A stretch of 64,000 nucleotides of DNA. Source: Olsenella sp. oral taxon 807. GTDB lineage: Bacteria > Actinomycetota > Coriobacteriia > Coriobacteriales > Atopobiaceae. Below the pieces are notes generated by a model. That model did no database searches and was not told the origin of the DNA. It saw only the letters and a list, made by a program, of their open reading frames with translations. Positions 17,413 to 26,158 of the stretch are shown in pieces. The DNA is taken from NCBI RefSeq assembly GCF_001189515.2, contig NZ_CP012069.2:1116001-1180000 (forward strand), in the 5' to 3' direction. Position numbers and translations under genes: made by a program. Every line of letters begins with the position of its first letter. The first letter of the stretch is position 1.

Positions 17413-17988
17413 ATGTCAGCTGCCAGGTTCCTTCGGGCCAAGGTCATTGGTGTCGTGCTTCTTGCCAGCGCTCTTATCATCGCGATCGCAACCATCGTCC
17501 CGCGCGGGGAGGGCGCCCCAAAAGCCGATTCTGCCGATGTCGGCGAGCTTACCGAGGTCGCAACCAACCACTTCACACGCTTGGCGACCATCATGGTCGA
17601 GGGGCGCCAAGTCGCTCAAAATTCGTACGATTTTTGTGAAGTCGATTCCATAGAGCCCAAGGTCAATGGCGTATTATTCTCCCAAGCTGTCGAGAATCAT
17701 CGACAGGAGCTCGCGCAGATGGGCGAGAAGTATTCCTCGTCGCGCAGTGACGTCACAATTGACAACATCGTCCCACAGGCAGATGGCACAATCAGGGCTG
17801 TCGCCACCGAGACCACCTACCTGACCACCGAAGGGAGTGGCATCGAGACGGGCTACTCCACCCGACATAATCTCGTCTTCTCGCCGACCCCAGGAGGCGG
17901 GTGGAAACTCCTTCATGATGAGTACCTAGAACCCACGGGGCTGCTTTCGCTCGGCGAGGCGGAGTCTCTTGTCTCGTCCAGGCCGTAA
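17413..17988 (+). CDS. Membrane-anchored secreted protein of unknown function
   Basis: A 191-residue protein with one N-terminal hydrophobic segment (about residues 8-28) and a predicted extracytoplasmic domain containing NHFTRLATIMVEG and HNLVFSPTPGGGWKLLHDEY. The latter pattern, a tryptophan-containing strand near the end, is like small NTF2/amidase-associated modules in Gram-positive lipoproteins, but I cannot assign it. The ATG at 17413 follows GGGAG with a six-base gap; an in-frame GTG at 17389 lacks a good ribosome site. It stands alone between the divergent ABC operon and the convergent dps gene. Confidence 0.55.
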   Translation: MSAARFLRAKVIGVVLLASALIIAIATIVPRGEGAPKADSADVGELTEVATNHFTRLATIMVEGRQVAQNSYDFCEVDSIEPKVNGVLFSQAVENHRQELAQMGEKYSSSRSDVTIDNIVPQADGTIRAVATETTYLTTEGSGIETGYSTRHNLVFSPTPGGGWKLLHDEYLEPTGLLSLGEAESLVSSRP

Positions 17989-18040
17989 TACCGTATGGCT
18001 CGTCTTCCTTGATGAGGTCTCGTGCCCCAAACATAAAAGC

Positions 18041-18068
18041 GCGGGCCGTGCCAAGTGACACGGCCCGC
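18041..18068 (-). terminator. Intrinsic terminator of dps, possibly bidirectional
   Basis: A perfect 10-bp stem, GCGGGCCGTG with CACGGCCCGC, closes an 8-base loop. On the minus strand it is followed by GCTTTTATG, a short T run. It sits 40 bp after the dps stop codon and about 50 bp after the convergent gene's stop. Confidence 0.75.
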
Positions 18069-18107
18069 CCCTCTCCTCGACCAGGGGCTAACCTGGTCGT
18101 CCACCCG

Positions 18108-18539
18108 CTAGTCCTCGGACTGTCCGAGCATCCAGATGTCCTTGGACAGGGTCTCGATAAGATCGTCGGCAAAGGCGCTGATGAGGTAGTTGTCCTCCTC
18201 ATCTGCGTCATGCTTGATGTCCTTGACGTCGGCAAGCAGCTGCTCGAAGTCGGCCTTCGCCGTCGCAAAGGCCTGCTTCTGGGTAACAAACTCACCCTTT
18301 GCCTCGCTGATCGTCGCGTTAGCCTTGAACTCGTCCATGTTAGCGAGCGGCTTGCCACCAATCATGCGCAGCTTCTCGGCAATCTCGTCAACTGCCTCAT
18401 AGGCCTCGTTGTAGTAGTCCTCCAGCTTGGCATGCGCCTGGAAGAACGCATGATCCTTCACATACCAGTGGAGGGTCTGGAGTTTGTGGTACTCCACCGC
18501 GTAGTTGGCCAGAAGTTTGTTGAGCTTGCTCTCGAGCAT
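18108..18539 (-). CDS. dps: Dps/ferritin-like DNA-protection protein
   Basis: A 143-residue Dps-type four-helix protein. The ferroxidase motif is recognisable near the N-terminus: HKLQTLHWYVKDHAFFQAH followed by the YYNEAYEAVDEIAEKL helix, which supplies the acidic ligands. Dps assembles into 12-subunit shells that oxidise and store iron with peroxide and can shield DNA. There is no Lys-rich N-terminal tail, so DNA binding is uncertain. The ATG at 18539 follows GAAGGGAAG. A consensus promoter about 120 bp upstream has an operator-like palindrome exactly in its spacer. A strong terminator follows, so it is a single-gene transcript. Confidence 0.88.
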   Translation of the reverse strand: MLESKLNKLLANYAVEYHKLQTLHWYVKDHAFFQAHAKLEDYYNEAYEAVDEIAEKLRMIGGKPLANMDEFKANATISEAKGEFVTQKQAFATAKADFEQLLADVKDIKHDADEEDNYLISAFADDLIETLSKDIWMLGQSED

Positions 18540-18664
18540 AATGCTTCCCTTCTCTTGGACGCTTGCGCGTCACCTTTCTCGTTATGATACTACATGTCAT
18601 GCTGCGTCAGGGGCTCTCATGTTGGACCTCGTCTCCTCTCCCCATTCACCCCCTGATGAGAAAG

Positions 18665-18693
18665 ATAATAATAATGATTATCGTTATTGTCAA
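18665..18693 (-). promoter_or_regulatory. dps promoter with a Fur/PerR-like palindrome filling its spacer
   Basis: On the minus strand TTGACA (complement of 18688-18693) and TATTAT (complement of 18665-18670) are separated by exactly 17 bp. Those 17 bp (plus strand ATAATGATTATCGTTAT, 18671-18687) form an 8-1-8 inverted repeat with one mismatch, very close to Fur/PerR-type boxes. Binding there would block polymerase directly. The predicted 5' leader of dps would be about 115-120 nt. Confidence 0.7.
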
Positions 18694-18711
18694 TATAAAA
18701 TATCAAGTATG

Positions 18712-18748
18712 GTGATACGATGGAAAGCGCAGGTACTCGTCGTATCAC
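18712..18748. promoter_or_regulatory. Inverted repeat upstream of the dps promoter
   Basis: GTGATACGA (18712-18720) and TCGTATCAC (18740-18748) are perfect inverted arms 19 bp apart, ending 19 bp upstream of the dps -35 box on the minus strand. The arm spacing, about 28 bp centre to centre, could suit a dimeric or tetrameric regulator. It may instead serve the plus-strand remnant gene downstream. Confidence 0.4.
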
Positions 18749-18788
18749 GTATGATGATAGGTGAGAAGCTGGTACGAACGAGGGGGAT

Positions 18789-19117
18789 ATGGGCGAAGAG
18801 CGGCTCACGTTGGTTGACTTCAACGAGGCACAGCGAGTCATCAAGGGCGTCTTCTTGTCTTCTTGAGAGACGACGGGCATCACGTCAAGCCCCTCGACTA
18901 CATCGGCGCCGCCGCTGACCTCGACTGCAATGCGGCAATCGGGCGGGTTGTGCCCAGAATCGACCTGAGCGCGCTCGCATCGCGTATCGACTCCATCCCA
19001 AGGGAGGCCTACGGCATGCCCATGATGCCGACCGTCGTCGTACGCTTTCACAAGGAGAGCTTTCGCATGCGTCTTGAGGAAGGCCTGCTCCCCGCGCTGG
19101 AGGTGGCTCAAAGGTAA
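18789..19117 (+). pseudogene. Frameshifted small gene, family not recognised
   Basis: An ATG at 18789 opens a 25-codon frame (MGEERLTLVDFNEAQRVIKG...) that stops at 18864-18866. A second frame, overlapping from a TTG at 18863, continues as an 84-residue protein-like sequence (VKPLDYIGAAADLDCNAAIG... to LLPALEVAQR, stop 19115-19117). The two read naturally as one protein of about 108 residues broken by a frameshift. The second part has the composition of a real protein, with phrases such as RIDLSALASRIDSIP. I do not recognise the family. It lies just before the HAD-Wadjet operon and could be a decayed neighbour. Alternatively it could be one small gene starting at TTG 18863. Confidence 0.35.
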
Positions 19118-19253
19118 GTGCTACACCCTTGCCTTCCGTTCCTTTGGTCGGCTGGCTGTTTGCGGAGCCCCTTGGCATGCGATGGTCATATACTCTTGCC
19201 GTGGCTGCGGCACGCACCCAAAGCTCGCTGTCGTTGGAGGGATGACCTACCGC

Positions 19254-20069
19254 ATGGGGATTGACGTCAAGCTCATACTCACGGACATAGACGGCACGAT
19301 ACTGCCGTATGGGCAACGGCAGGTCAGCAAGGCCTGCGTCGAGGCTTTCCGTACAGCTATAGGCGCCGGCATCCACATTGGTCCTGCGAGCGGTCGTGGG
19401 CAGAGGTGGATGGCACCGCTTCTGGGCGGCGACGAGGTCCTCTGTGCGACGGCGCTTGCCTCAAACGGTATGGAGGTCTACCTGGACGGGGAAAGGATCC
19501 ATGCCGAGGTCCTGGATCGCGGCGTGCTTCGGCGCCTTGCACAGGTGCTACGCGCCATACCGGGCACGGGTCTCGTCTGCTTCGACGATGCGACGCCGCT
19601 TCTGGTGGCGGGAAGCCAGGCAGACCTCGCGTGCTGCTTTGCCCCCTATGCGAAGAAGAGCGTGCCTGTCGATGACGTGCCAGATTGCGAGATCGTGAAG
19701 GCCAACGTCTTCTTTGATGGTGATATCAGTCAGATGCATGATCTTGCCGATCGCCTGGGCCGCGTTGTGGGAGCGCTGAGTTTCGACGTGCCGCAAGCTG
19801 CCTGGCTCAACGTGATGACGCGTGGTTGGGGCAAGGGTCCGGCCATCGACGTGCTCTGCGAGCGTCTGGGCATAGACCTGACGCAGGTCGCCGTCTTTGG
19901 CGACGGCGGAAACGACGTGTCGATGCTCTCGCACGTGCCCCTGTCGTTCGCCGTGGCAGGCGCGTCGGCAGACGCCCTCGCTGCTGCCCACCATCGTATC
20001 GGTGCCTGCGAGGACGATGCGGTTGCCGCCGCCATCGAGGCACTCGCGGCAGGGGCGATGCCAACATGA
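19254..20069 (+). CDS. Cof-type HAD-IIB phosphatase, translationally coupled to jetA
   Basis: A 271-residue HAD hydrolase of the Cof/IIB class. Motif I is DIDGT near residue 10 (nucleophile Asp and acid/base Asp). The cap lies between motifs II and III, a conserved lysine follows in WGKGPAI, and motif IV is GDGGNDVSM near residue 218. Such enzymes usually dephosphorylate sugar phosphates or nucleotides. The ATG at 19254 is preceded by GGAGGG about 13 bases away; an ATG at 19242 would sit on that ribosome site. Its TGA stop overlaps the jetA ATG (ATGA), so it is co-translated with the Wadjet operon. HAD phosphatases are not part of the described Wadjet core, so a role there is only inferred from the overlap. 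Confidence 0.82.
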   Translation: MGIDVKLILTDIDGTILPYGQRQVSKACVEAFRTAIGAGIHIGPASGRGQRWMAPLLGGDEVLCATALASNGMEVYLDGERIHAEVLDRGVLRRLAQVLRAIPGTGLVCFDDATPLLVAGSQADLACCFAPYAKKSVPVDDVPDCEIVKANVFFDGDISQMHDLADRLGRVVGALSFDVPQAAWLNVMTRGWGKGPAIDVLCERLGIDLTQVAVFGDGGNDVSMLSHVPLSFAVAGASADALAAAHHRIGACEDDAVAAAIEALAAGAMPT

Positions 20070-21577
20070 GTGAGGTGGTGGCACAGTTCGATTCCCTTGA
20101 CGCCGTCTTTGCGGACGGCGCCATGCGCCTGCTGCGCAGCGACTATGCGCAGGCCTCCGTCGCGCTGCTCCGCACCTTGTTCGGCGACGGGACGTCGCGC
20201 ATGGAGTCCGAGATCCTCTACGCGCAGGTTGACGCCCTGCTCGACGAGCTCGATCACGCGGGTCGCAAGGTATGGCGCCATGAGGACGGCAGCAGGCTAG
20301 ACGCGCGCGAGGTCGTGAACGACAAGTGGATGCGTGAGTTTCGCCTTCTGGCCAAGCGCATCCTGCCGTCGGGCATGTCGGAGCACTCGCTCAGGCCCGA
20401 GGCCCTCGCCGTGCTCGCTGCGGCACGTGACGTAGGCGATGACGAGATCATCCTCTCCAGCCCACGCATCGAGACCATCATTGAGGCGCTGACGCAGCTC
20501 TCAACCGTGGTAAACCCCGACAAGCAGGCGCGTCGCGCGGATTTGGTCTCCAAGGTGGAGAGGGCCCAGCGGGCGCTTGACGCCTTCGACGCGTCGGGAG
20601 GGGAGGCAGACGTCGACGCGAACCCAGTTGCAATGTTTCGAAACGCCCTTGACCTCATGTCCCAGATCCCTGCCGACATGAGCCGCATCGAGGGGAGGAT
20701 GTATGAGGAGCGCAACAGGCTCATCGACTCCTTTCACAAGGACGAGCGCCCGGGAGGCGAGCTTGTTGCGGACTATCTGCGGCGCAGCGACGAGCTGTTC
20801 GACGGCACGGATATGGGACAGGTGTACAACGGTGCCATCACCATGTTGTCCAACAGCAAGCTCAATGCGGACATCTCCTCGCGCGTGCGTATGATCACGC
20901 GCTCCGACGCGCTTGCGAGTCTCGACGCGAGGGAGCGTGCCTCGCTCGAGCGCTCCTGGAAGGGGTTGGTCAGTGGCATGACGGGCGTGCTGAAGCTACG
21001 CAAGGCCTGCTCCCAGACGGTCTCAAACGCCATTACGCAGTATGACCATGAGACATACCGCGAGTATACGTCGTTGCTGAAGAAGCTCTACGACGTCGTG
21101 CTGGCGCGTGGGCTCGAGGGGGGACCGCTTGCGAGAAGCCCCATGCACGACTCGCTTGACACGACACAGCTGGAGTCGTTGGTGTTTCGTCTCTCGGCAA
21201 GGTCCGACCGCGAGGCGCCTCCTCCGCTCTATGCCGCAGATACAGACACGATACCGAGGATCGACATCGAGCGCCTGCGCTATTTTGGCGGTGCGCGGAC
21301 CGAGGCGCTCCTCGCCGCCTTGGAGCGACAGATTCCGTCGGGAGGCTCCATGGCGCTCTCGCACGCATTCAACGCCCTCGATCCGGACATCCGCCGTGAG
21401 GTGGAGCTTTGTGGCCTCATGACGTTTGCGCTGGGCTTGGGCGTCGCCGTGGAGCAGGCGCCCCATGCTGTATACGAGTGTTACGACTTCATCGGAGACC
21501 TGCGTCCGTGGTCGGCCCCGGAAGTGATGCTCGTGAGGGAGGACGTGTCGCACGGGAGGGAGGCCAAAGATGGCTGA
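20066..21577 (+). CDS. jetA: Wadjet defence protein JetA (DUF3375, MukF/kleisin-like)
   Basis: A 503-residue protein of the DUF3375 family: N-terminal FDSLDAVFADGAMRLLR and FGDGTSRMESEILYAQVDALLDEL, then NDKWMREFRLL and SSPRIETIIEAL, typical of JetA. JetA is the kleisin-like subunit that bridges JetC heads and works with JetB. The frame is open further upstream, but the ATG at 20066, overlapping the HAD stop codon by four bases, begins where the family begins. The gene is followed without a gap by jetB (8-bp overlap), jetC and a jetD pair, the canonical type I Wadjet order. No domain is missing. The system is known to block plasmid transformation by recognising and cleaving closed circular DNA. 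Confidence 0.87.
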   Translation: MSEVVAQFDSLDAVFADGAMRLLRSDYAQASVALLRTLFGDGTSRMESEILYAQVDALLDELDHAGRKVWRHEDGSRLDAREVVNDKWMREFRLLAKRILPSGMSEHSLRPEALAVLAAARDVGDDEIILSSPRIETIIEALTQLSTVVNPDKQARRADLVSKVERAQRALDAFDASGGEADVDANPVAMFRNALDLMSQIPADMSRIEGRMYEERNRLIDSFHKDERPGGELVADYLRRSDELFDGTDMGQVYNGAITMLSNSKLNADISSRVRMITRSDALASLDARERASLERSWKGLVSGMTGVLKLRKACSQTVSNAITQYDHETYREYTSLLKKLYDVVLARGLEGGPLARSPMHDSLDTTQLESLVFRLSARSDREAPPPLYAADTDTIPRIDIERLRYFGGARTEALLAALERQIPSGGSMALSHAFNALDPDIRREVELCGLMTFALGLGVAVEQAPHAVYECYDFIGDLRPWSAPEVMLVREDVSHGREAKDG

Positions 21578-22244
21578 TGACATGGTGGGACAGGATGGCT
21601 CAGGCACAGAGGGCGCGCCCGTAGGGGTGTCGCCCAAGGGTGAGCCGCTGTTTCCTGAGGACACGGGGACCTGTCCTCTTGTGGTGCGTCACGCGATCAC
21701 GGCCCTCGTGAAGAAGCGCTACATCTTCGCCGAGACCGACCGAGTGGCATGGGACGGTCTCATGAGTGCGCCCGAGCTCGTGAGGAGCCGCCTTGCCGAC
21801 ATGCTACTTGGGCTGAGGGTCGATGACGTCGCGGGCATTGCCTATTCCTACCAGGTGCAGCTGGAGGGTGGCACGGTCCCCAACAAGGTGAAGTCCATCA
21901 GTTACTTCAACAACCTGCAGTCCTTGCTCATGACACAGCTGGTCACGAAGTACTTCAGCGCGACGGCGGCGGGCGAGACCCTCGTCTGGGTCGAGGGGGA
22001 CGAGCTTCGCGAGGCCATGGAGCGCATGTTCGAGGACATGCCCGACGTCGCCCTCGCGGACAGCCACATGGAGCAGGCCATCGGCGCCATGGTGCGCAAC
22101 GGCTATCTGCGCGAGGTTGTCGATGGGCGCTACCAGGTCATGCCCATCGTGGGCGTTGTCTACGGCATCGACGAGATCAAGGGCGTGCTGTCGCGCTATG
22201 GCATCGCCGATGGCGACGACGCTCAGGCCGACGTGAGGCAGTGA
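21570..22244 (+). CDS. jetB: Wadjet defence protein JetB (DUF4194, MukE-like)
   Basis: A 224-residue protein matching the DUF4194 family, the MukE-like winged-helix subunit of Wadjet. After a disordered acidic N-terminus (first 35 residues) come LVVRHAITALVKKRYIF, ELVRSRLADMLLGLRVD and the C-terminal AIGAMVRNGYLREVVDGRYQVMP wing. Its start overlaps the end of jetA by eight bases; 22 bp separate it from jetC, where a fresh AAGGGAG ribosome site appears. JetB binds the JetA kleisin to form the condensin-like loop-extruding complex. Confidence 0.85.
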   Translation: MADDMVGQDGSGTEGAPVGVSPKGEPLFPEDTGTCPLVVRHAITALVKKRYIFAETDRVAWDGLMSAPELVRSRLADMLLGLRVDDVAGIAYSYQVQLEGGTVPNKVKSISYFNNLQSLLMTQLVTKYFSATAAGETLVWVEGDELREAMERMFEDMPDVALADSHMEQAIGAMVRNGYLREVVDGRYQVMPIVGVVYGIDEIKGVLSRYGIADGDDAQADVRQ

Positions 22245-22266
22245 AAAGATCGAAGGGAGCGGGCGG

Positions 22267-25200
22267 ATGCCAGCCGACCAATTGCAGATGGATCCTCTCG
22301 TCGAGCGGCAGTGGCAGCTCGAGTCCATGCAACTCGTGAACTTTGGCCCGTTCGACGGGTATCACAGGCTCGAGTTCAAGACAGGGTTCGCGCAGGTTCC
22401 GACCACGGTGATATCGGGAGACAGCGGTACGGGGAAGTCGACCATCGAGGATGCGTTCTTTGAGGTCATGACCCGCAACGGCAGCTACAACTCGGCCAGC
22501 AACGAGGGAGGACGGGGTGGCAGCCTCACATCCGAGAAGCGCTCGCTCATCGGGTACGTGCGCGGCAAACTGGAGGATGTCGAGGACGAGGAGGGCCGTC
22601 GCCAGGTGCAGATGCTGCGTGACGGGCACTGCAACCGATGGAGCGCCATCGTGCTGGGGTATCGCTCGGACGTGAAAACCACGTTCTCTGTGGCCAAGCT
22701 GTTCTGGATCGCTGCCGGCTATACCGCCAACTCGGACATCAAGCAGCTGCGCATGACGATGTTTCGTGACTTTGACCCACGCTCGCTCGAGTCGATCGCC
22801 GACGCCAACTTCACCGCCGAGCGCGTCCGTCGTGTCATTGGCAGTGACTTCAGGTCGTTCTCGCAGGTTGATGAGTTTTTGACCTACGTCCACCGCGTCT
22901 TGAAAGTGGACGAGCAGGGAAGCGGCAAGGAGGTCATGGACCTGCTTGGCCGGATCAGGTCAGGCTCGAGCTTCCGATCGATCGACGAGCTGTTCCGGGA
23001 GCAGGTGCTTGACAGACCCGCGACGTTCGAGGCAGCGTCGGCGGCCGTGGCGAGCTATCGCGAGCACCACAGCGCCTACGAGCGCATGCGCGAGAAACAG
23101 GAGAAGGTCAGCCTGCTCACTGAGGTGCGCGAGTTCTCTCACGAGCGCGACGAGGCGCTCGAGGCGCTCGACACGGGCAGGGCGGCGCTTGCGCCGGCGC
23201 TCTTCGACACGTGGAGGCGCAGGGTGACCCTAGACCTGCTCAAGACGAGGGTGGGCGAGCTGACAGAGAGGAAGGCCCAGCTGGAGCGTGAATGCGAGGC
23301 GAGGCGTGACGAACGCTCTCGGAGGGACGCCCGGCTCGCCGAGCTCAACGCAGAGTTGGCCGCAAGCGGCTATACCGAGAGGCTCTCTCAACTTGACAGC
23401 ATGATCCTTCGGGCGCAGGAGCGCTTGTCAAGCGTACGCGCCGCATCTGAGAACCTCGATCGTGAGGTGACTCCCCACTTTGGGCACCTACCTACCTCAG
23501 AGGCGGACTTCTGCGCGCTGCAGGAGCGTGTCTCGGCCTTCGTCGAGGGCTACCCGCAGGCTCACGAGGAGTGTAGTGCGAAACACAGCTCCTGTGTCGC
23601 TCAACGGGTGCGACTTGAGCTGCAAGCCGACGAGCTCCGTAGCGACCTGGAGTACTTTCAGGGGCACCAGAGCCGCATCCCCCGAGGTCTGGGTGAGGCC
23701 CGCGAGCGTCTGGCCAAGGCATCAGGTATCCCTGCGAAGAGCCTGCCCTTTGTCGGCGAGCTCATGGAGGTCGTCGACGAGGCTTGGCGTCTGGCCATCG
23801 AGTCGGTGCACGGCGGCCTCGCCCGTACGTTGCTCGTCGATGCACGCGACTTCGAGCGCTTCAGCTCCTCCATCGACGAGCTCAGGCTCCGCAGTCGCGT
23901 CACCTTTCGTCGCGTGGACGTCGAGCGCAGCTATGATGCCTGCGCGAGAGAGGGCTACCTCTCCGAGAAGCTCACATTCGCGAGCGACTCCCCGTTCGGT
24001 CCCTGGGTGCGCAGCGTCGTGTGCGACGAGCACCATGACGCGCTCTGCGTCGGCTCCCCGCGTGAGCTGGGTGGGGAGGGTCGGCGTGTTACCATCAACG
24101 GTCAGACGAGGGATGGCTCGCGCGGGGCGCACGGGCGTGACAGGTCCTCGGAGGGCATCATCGGCTTTGACAACAGTGCTCAGGTCGAGCGACTGACAGC
24201 GGAGCTCGTCAAGGTCAGCGAAGAGCATCAGGCGGCGAAGGCTGCCGAGGACGCCGCATCCAAGGCACTGAGCGAGCTGGTCGTTCGCCAGGCGTCTGCC
24301 GAGCGCATCGCACGTTACGACTTCAGGGAGGTCGACGTTGCCAGCGCCCACGACGAGCTCGTGCACGCGCAGCACCAGAAGGATGAGTTTGTGAGGAGCA
24401 GCGGGCGACTTGAGCGGCTTGCCGCACAGGTAAAGGATGCCCGCCTGCAGCTTGAGGAGGCGATAAAGAGCCTGGGTGGCAGCGAGCGCGAGCTCCAGCT
24501 CGTGTGCGATGAGCTCACGGGCGTCCTGGGACAGAGAGACGAGCTGGTGGCCATCGAGGGTGCAGGCGAGCGGATTGAGGGGACACCTCCTGCCTTCGAG
24601 CTGTTGGGGCGTCTCGGCGGCAAGATGCTTGCCAACCATAGCGCACAGGATAACCTCAAGAGTCTCGGTCCGATAGTCGAGCAGGTGAGGCGCCAGGTCA
24701 TGGAGCTGATCTCGCGTGACGTCGAGCGTGAGAGGGGCCTTAGGGCGCGTATAGAGCGCAGGCTCCAGGAGTACCAGGAAAGATGGCCCGATAACCGATT
24801 GGGCACGGAGGCCTCTTCGGCACCCGACTACCTGGTCGTCCTCTCCCAGCTGGAGGAGGAGGGCTTCCACCTGCAGAAGGATGCCTGGTTCGAGCACATG
24901 CTCGCATGGGTCAAGGAGGACCTGATCCCGCTTGACGTGGCGTTTAGGGATGCGCGCGAGAGCATCGACGACAGGCTTGAGCCCATCAACGACATCCTGC
25001 GTACCCTGCCCTTCGGCCGGGAGGGAGGTCGTCTCGAGATCGTGTGCCGCGACAGCGAGAAGGCCGAGGTACGCGAGTTCAGGCTGCTCATGCGGGAGCT
25101 GCTCGATTACGAGAGCCACAGCGACAAGGCCGAGCGCGACGCCTACTACCGAAAGGCCGAGCAGCTCATTGCCCTCATCGACCCCGAGGACACGCGTGTC

Positions 25201-25653
25201 GAGGCGAGGCGCAGGCGCAACGATGTCCTTGATAGGCGCCGTCACGTCCGGCTCACGGCGCGTGTCATCGCCCCGGAGCACCCCGATAAGCCCAAGGCGG
25301 TCTACAATATGCTCGCCAGCAAGTCAGGCGGCGAGGTGGCCGAGATAGTAGCCTTCATCTTGGGTGCGGCCCTGCTGTACCGCCTGGGCCAGGAGGGAGG
25401 CTCCCTTCCAGGCTTTGCCCCGGTCTTGCTCGACGAGGGGTTCATCAAGGCCGACTCGCGCTTCACGACACGCGCCCTCTCGGCGTGGCAGGGCTTTGGC
25501 TTCCAGATCATCATCGCGGTACCTGAGGAGAAGTTCCAGTCCGTCGTCGCGAAGGCTCAGCGCGTGCTTCACGTCGTGGCTGACCCGTCACGCAGGTCCT
25601 TCGTGGCGCAGCTGGACAAGGTCGGCCCCGATCTCAAGGAGAGGGCGGGCTGA
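22267..25653 (+). CDS. jetC: Wadjet defence ATPase JetC (SMC/MukB-like)
   Basis: An SMC-like ATPase of 1128 residues, the usual JetC size. Walker A is GDSGTGKST at residues 51-59. A first long coiled coil covers roughly 250-460 and a hinge-like globular segment about 475-610 (from PFVGELMEVVDEAWRLAIE). A second coiled coil lies about 640-960. The ABC-type signature SKSGGE is at about 1018-1023 and Walker B VLLDEGF around D1056-E1057. All ATPase elements are intact. JetC extrudes DNA loops and allows the complex to sense small circular molecules before JetD cleaves them. A 519-residue antisense open frame inside it is a codon-bias shadow. Confidence is high. Confidence 0.92.
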   Translation: MPADQLQMDPLVERQWQLESMQLVNFGPFDGYHRLEFKTGFAQVPTTVISGDSGTGKSTIEDAFFEVMTRNGSYNSASNEGGRGGSLTSEKRSLIGYVRGKLEDVEDEEGRRQVQMLRDGHCNRWSAIVLGYRSDVKTTFSVAKLFWIAAGYTANSDIKQLRMTMFRDFDPRSLESIADANFTAERVRRVIGSDFRSFSQVDEFLTYVHRVLKVDEQGSGKEVMDLLGRIRSGSSFRSIDELFREQVLDRPATFEAASAAVASYREHHSAYERMREKQEKVSLLTEVREFSHERDEALEALDTGRAALAPALFDTWRRRVTLDLLKTRVGELTERKAQLERECEARRDERSRRDARLAELNAELAASGYTERLSQLDSMILRAQERLSSVRAASENLDREVTPHFGHLPTSEADFCALQERVSAFVEGYPQAHEECSAKHSSCVAQRVRLELQADELRSDLEYFQGHQSRIPRGLGEARERLAKASGIPAKSLPFVGELMEVVDEAWRLAIESVHGGLARTLLVDARDFERFSSSIDELRLRSRVTFRRVDVERSYDACAREGYLSEKLTFASDSPFGPWVRSVVCDEHHDALCVGSPRELGGEGRRVTINGQTRDGSRGAHGRDRSSEGIIGFDNSAQVERLTAELVKVSEEHQAAKAAEDAASKALSELVVRQASAERIARYDFREVDVASAHDELVHAQHQKDEFVRSSGRLERLAAQVKDARLQLEEAIKSLGGSERELQLVCDELTGVLGQRDELVAIEGAGERIEGTPPAFELLGRLGGKMLANHSAQDNLKSLGPIVEQVRRQVMELISRDVERERGLRARIERRLQEYQERWPDNRLGTEASSAPDYLVVLSQLEEEGFHLQKDAWFEHMLAWVKEDLIPLDVAFRDARESIDDRLEPINDILRTLPFGREGGRLEIVCRDSEKAEVREFRLLMRELLDYESHSDKAERDAYYRKAEQLIALIDPEDTRVEARRRRNDVLDRRRHVRLTARVIAPEHPDKPKAVYNMLASKSGGEVAEIVAFILGAALLYRLGQEGGSLPGFAPVLLDEGFIKADSRFTTRALSAWQGFGFQIIIAVPEEKFQSVVAKAQRVLHVVADPSRRSFVAQLDKVGPDLKERAG

Positions 25654-25657
25654 GCCT

Positions 25658-26158
25658 GTGGCGTGCACGGGCGTCGACGAGGTAAAAGATAGGCTCGCCC
25701 GACACTACCGCAGGGTCTGGGCCGCAGAGCTCTCCGGAAGCGCGGCAGGTACGGGTGCCTGGCCGTTTCGCGTCTTTTTGGGGAGGCCCTCCCGCGCGGA
25801 CCTCGAGAGAGGCTTTGCGGACATAGACGGCGAGCTCTCTGAGGTCGAGCGGTGGGCCCTGGGCCATGGGCTCCACTGCGAGCGCGAGAGGCGCCTGGTA
25901 GGGTCGGTCGCCCACAGCCTGCCGACGCACGTCTGCGCAGCGTCACTCGACGAGCTCGCCCAGGCGACGGGCATGCAAGGGCACCTCGCGCAGGCAAAGC
26001 GGCGGCTGGGAAGGCTTATGCGTGACTTTCCGAAGGTCGGTGCCGACACGCTGCTCTCGGTGCTCAAGGCCTGCGATCCTAAGGGGATGGAAGAGACGGA
26101 CTTCGATCTGCTCTGCCGCGCGGCCCTGTGGTTTTCTTTTCATGACGCTCGGGGATGA
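25658..26158 (+). CDS. jetD: Wadjet JetD, N-terminal half (DUF3322), separated from the nuclease domain
   Basis: A 166-residue protein from the GTG at 25658, four bases after the jetC stop and behind AAGGAGAGGG; the open frame further upstream only overlaps jetC. It has the DUF3322-like features of the JetD N-terminus (RHYRRVWAAEL, FADIDGELSEVERWA) and ends ...LWFSFHDARG. In ordinary JetD proteins this segment runs directly into a TPREVP..G.H.KW motif, which here is the first part of the next ORF. The stop is the TGA of ATGA at 26155-26158, preceded by a run of four G. One extra G would restore a single frame reading DARG-MTPREVP. The gene is either frameshifted, expressed as two coupled proteins, or joined by slippage. 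Confidence 0.75.
   Translation: MACTGVDEVKDRLARHYRRVWAAELSGSAAGTGAWPFRVFLGRPSRADLERGFADIDGELSEVERWALGHGLHCERERRLVGSVAHSLPTHVCAASLDELAQATGMQGHLAQAKRRLGRLMRDFPKVGADTLLSVLKACDPKGMEETDFDLLCRAALWFSFHDARG

Noticed and set aside
23722-25281. 519-residue minus-strand frame inside jetC
   Set aside because: Codon-bias shadow of a clearly real gene; no motif, no ribosome site.
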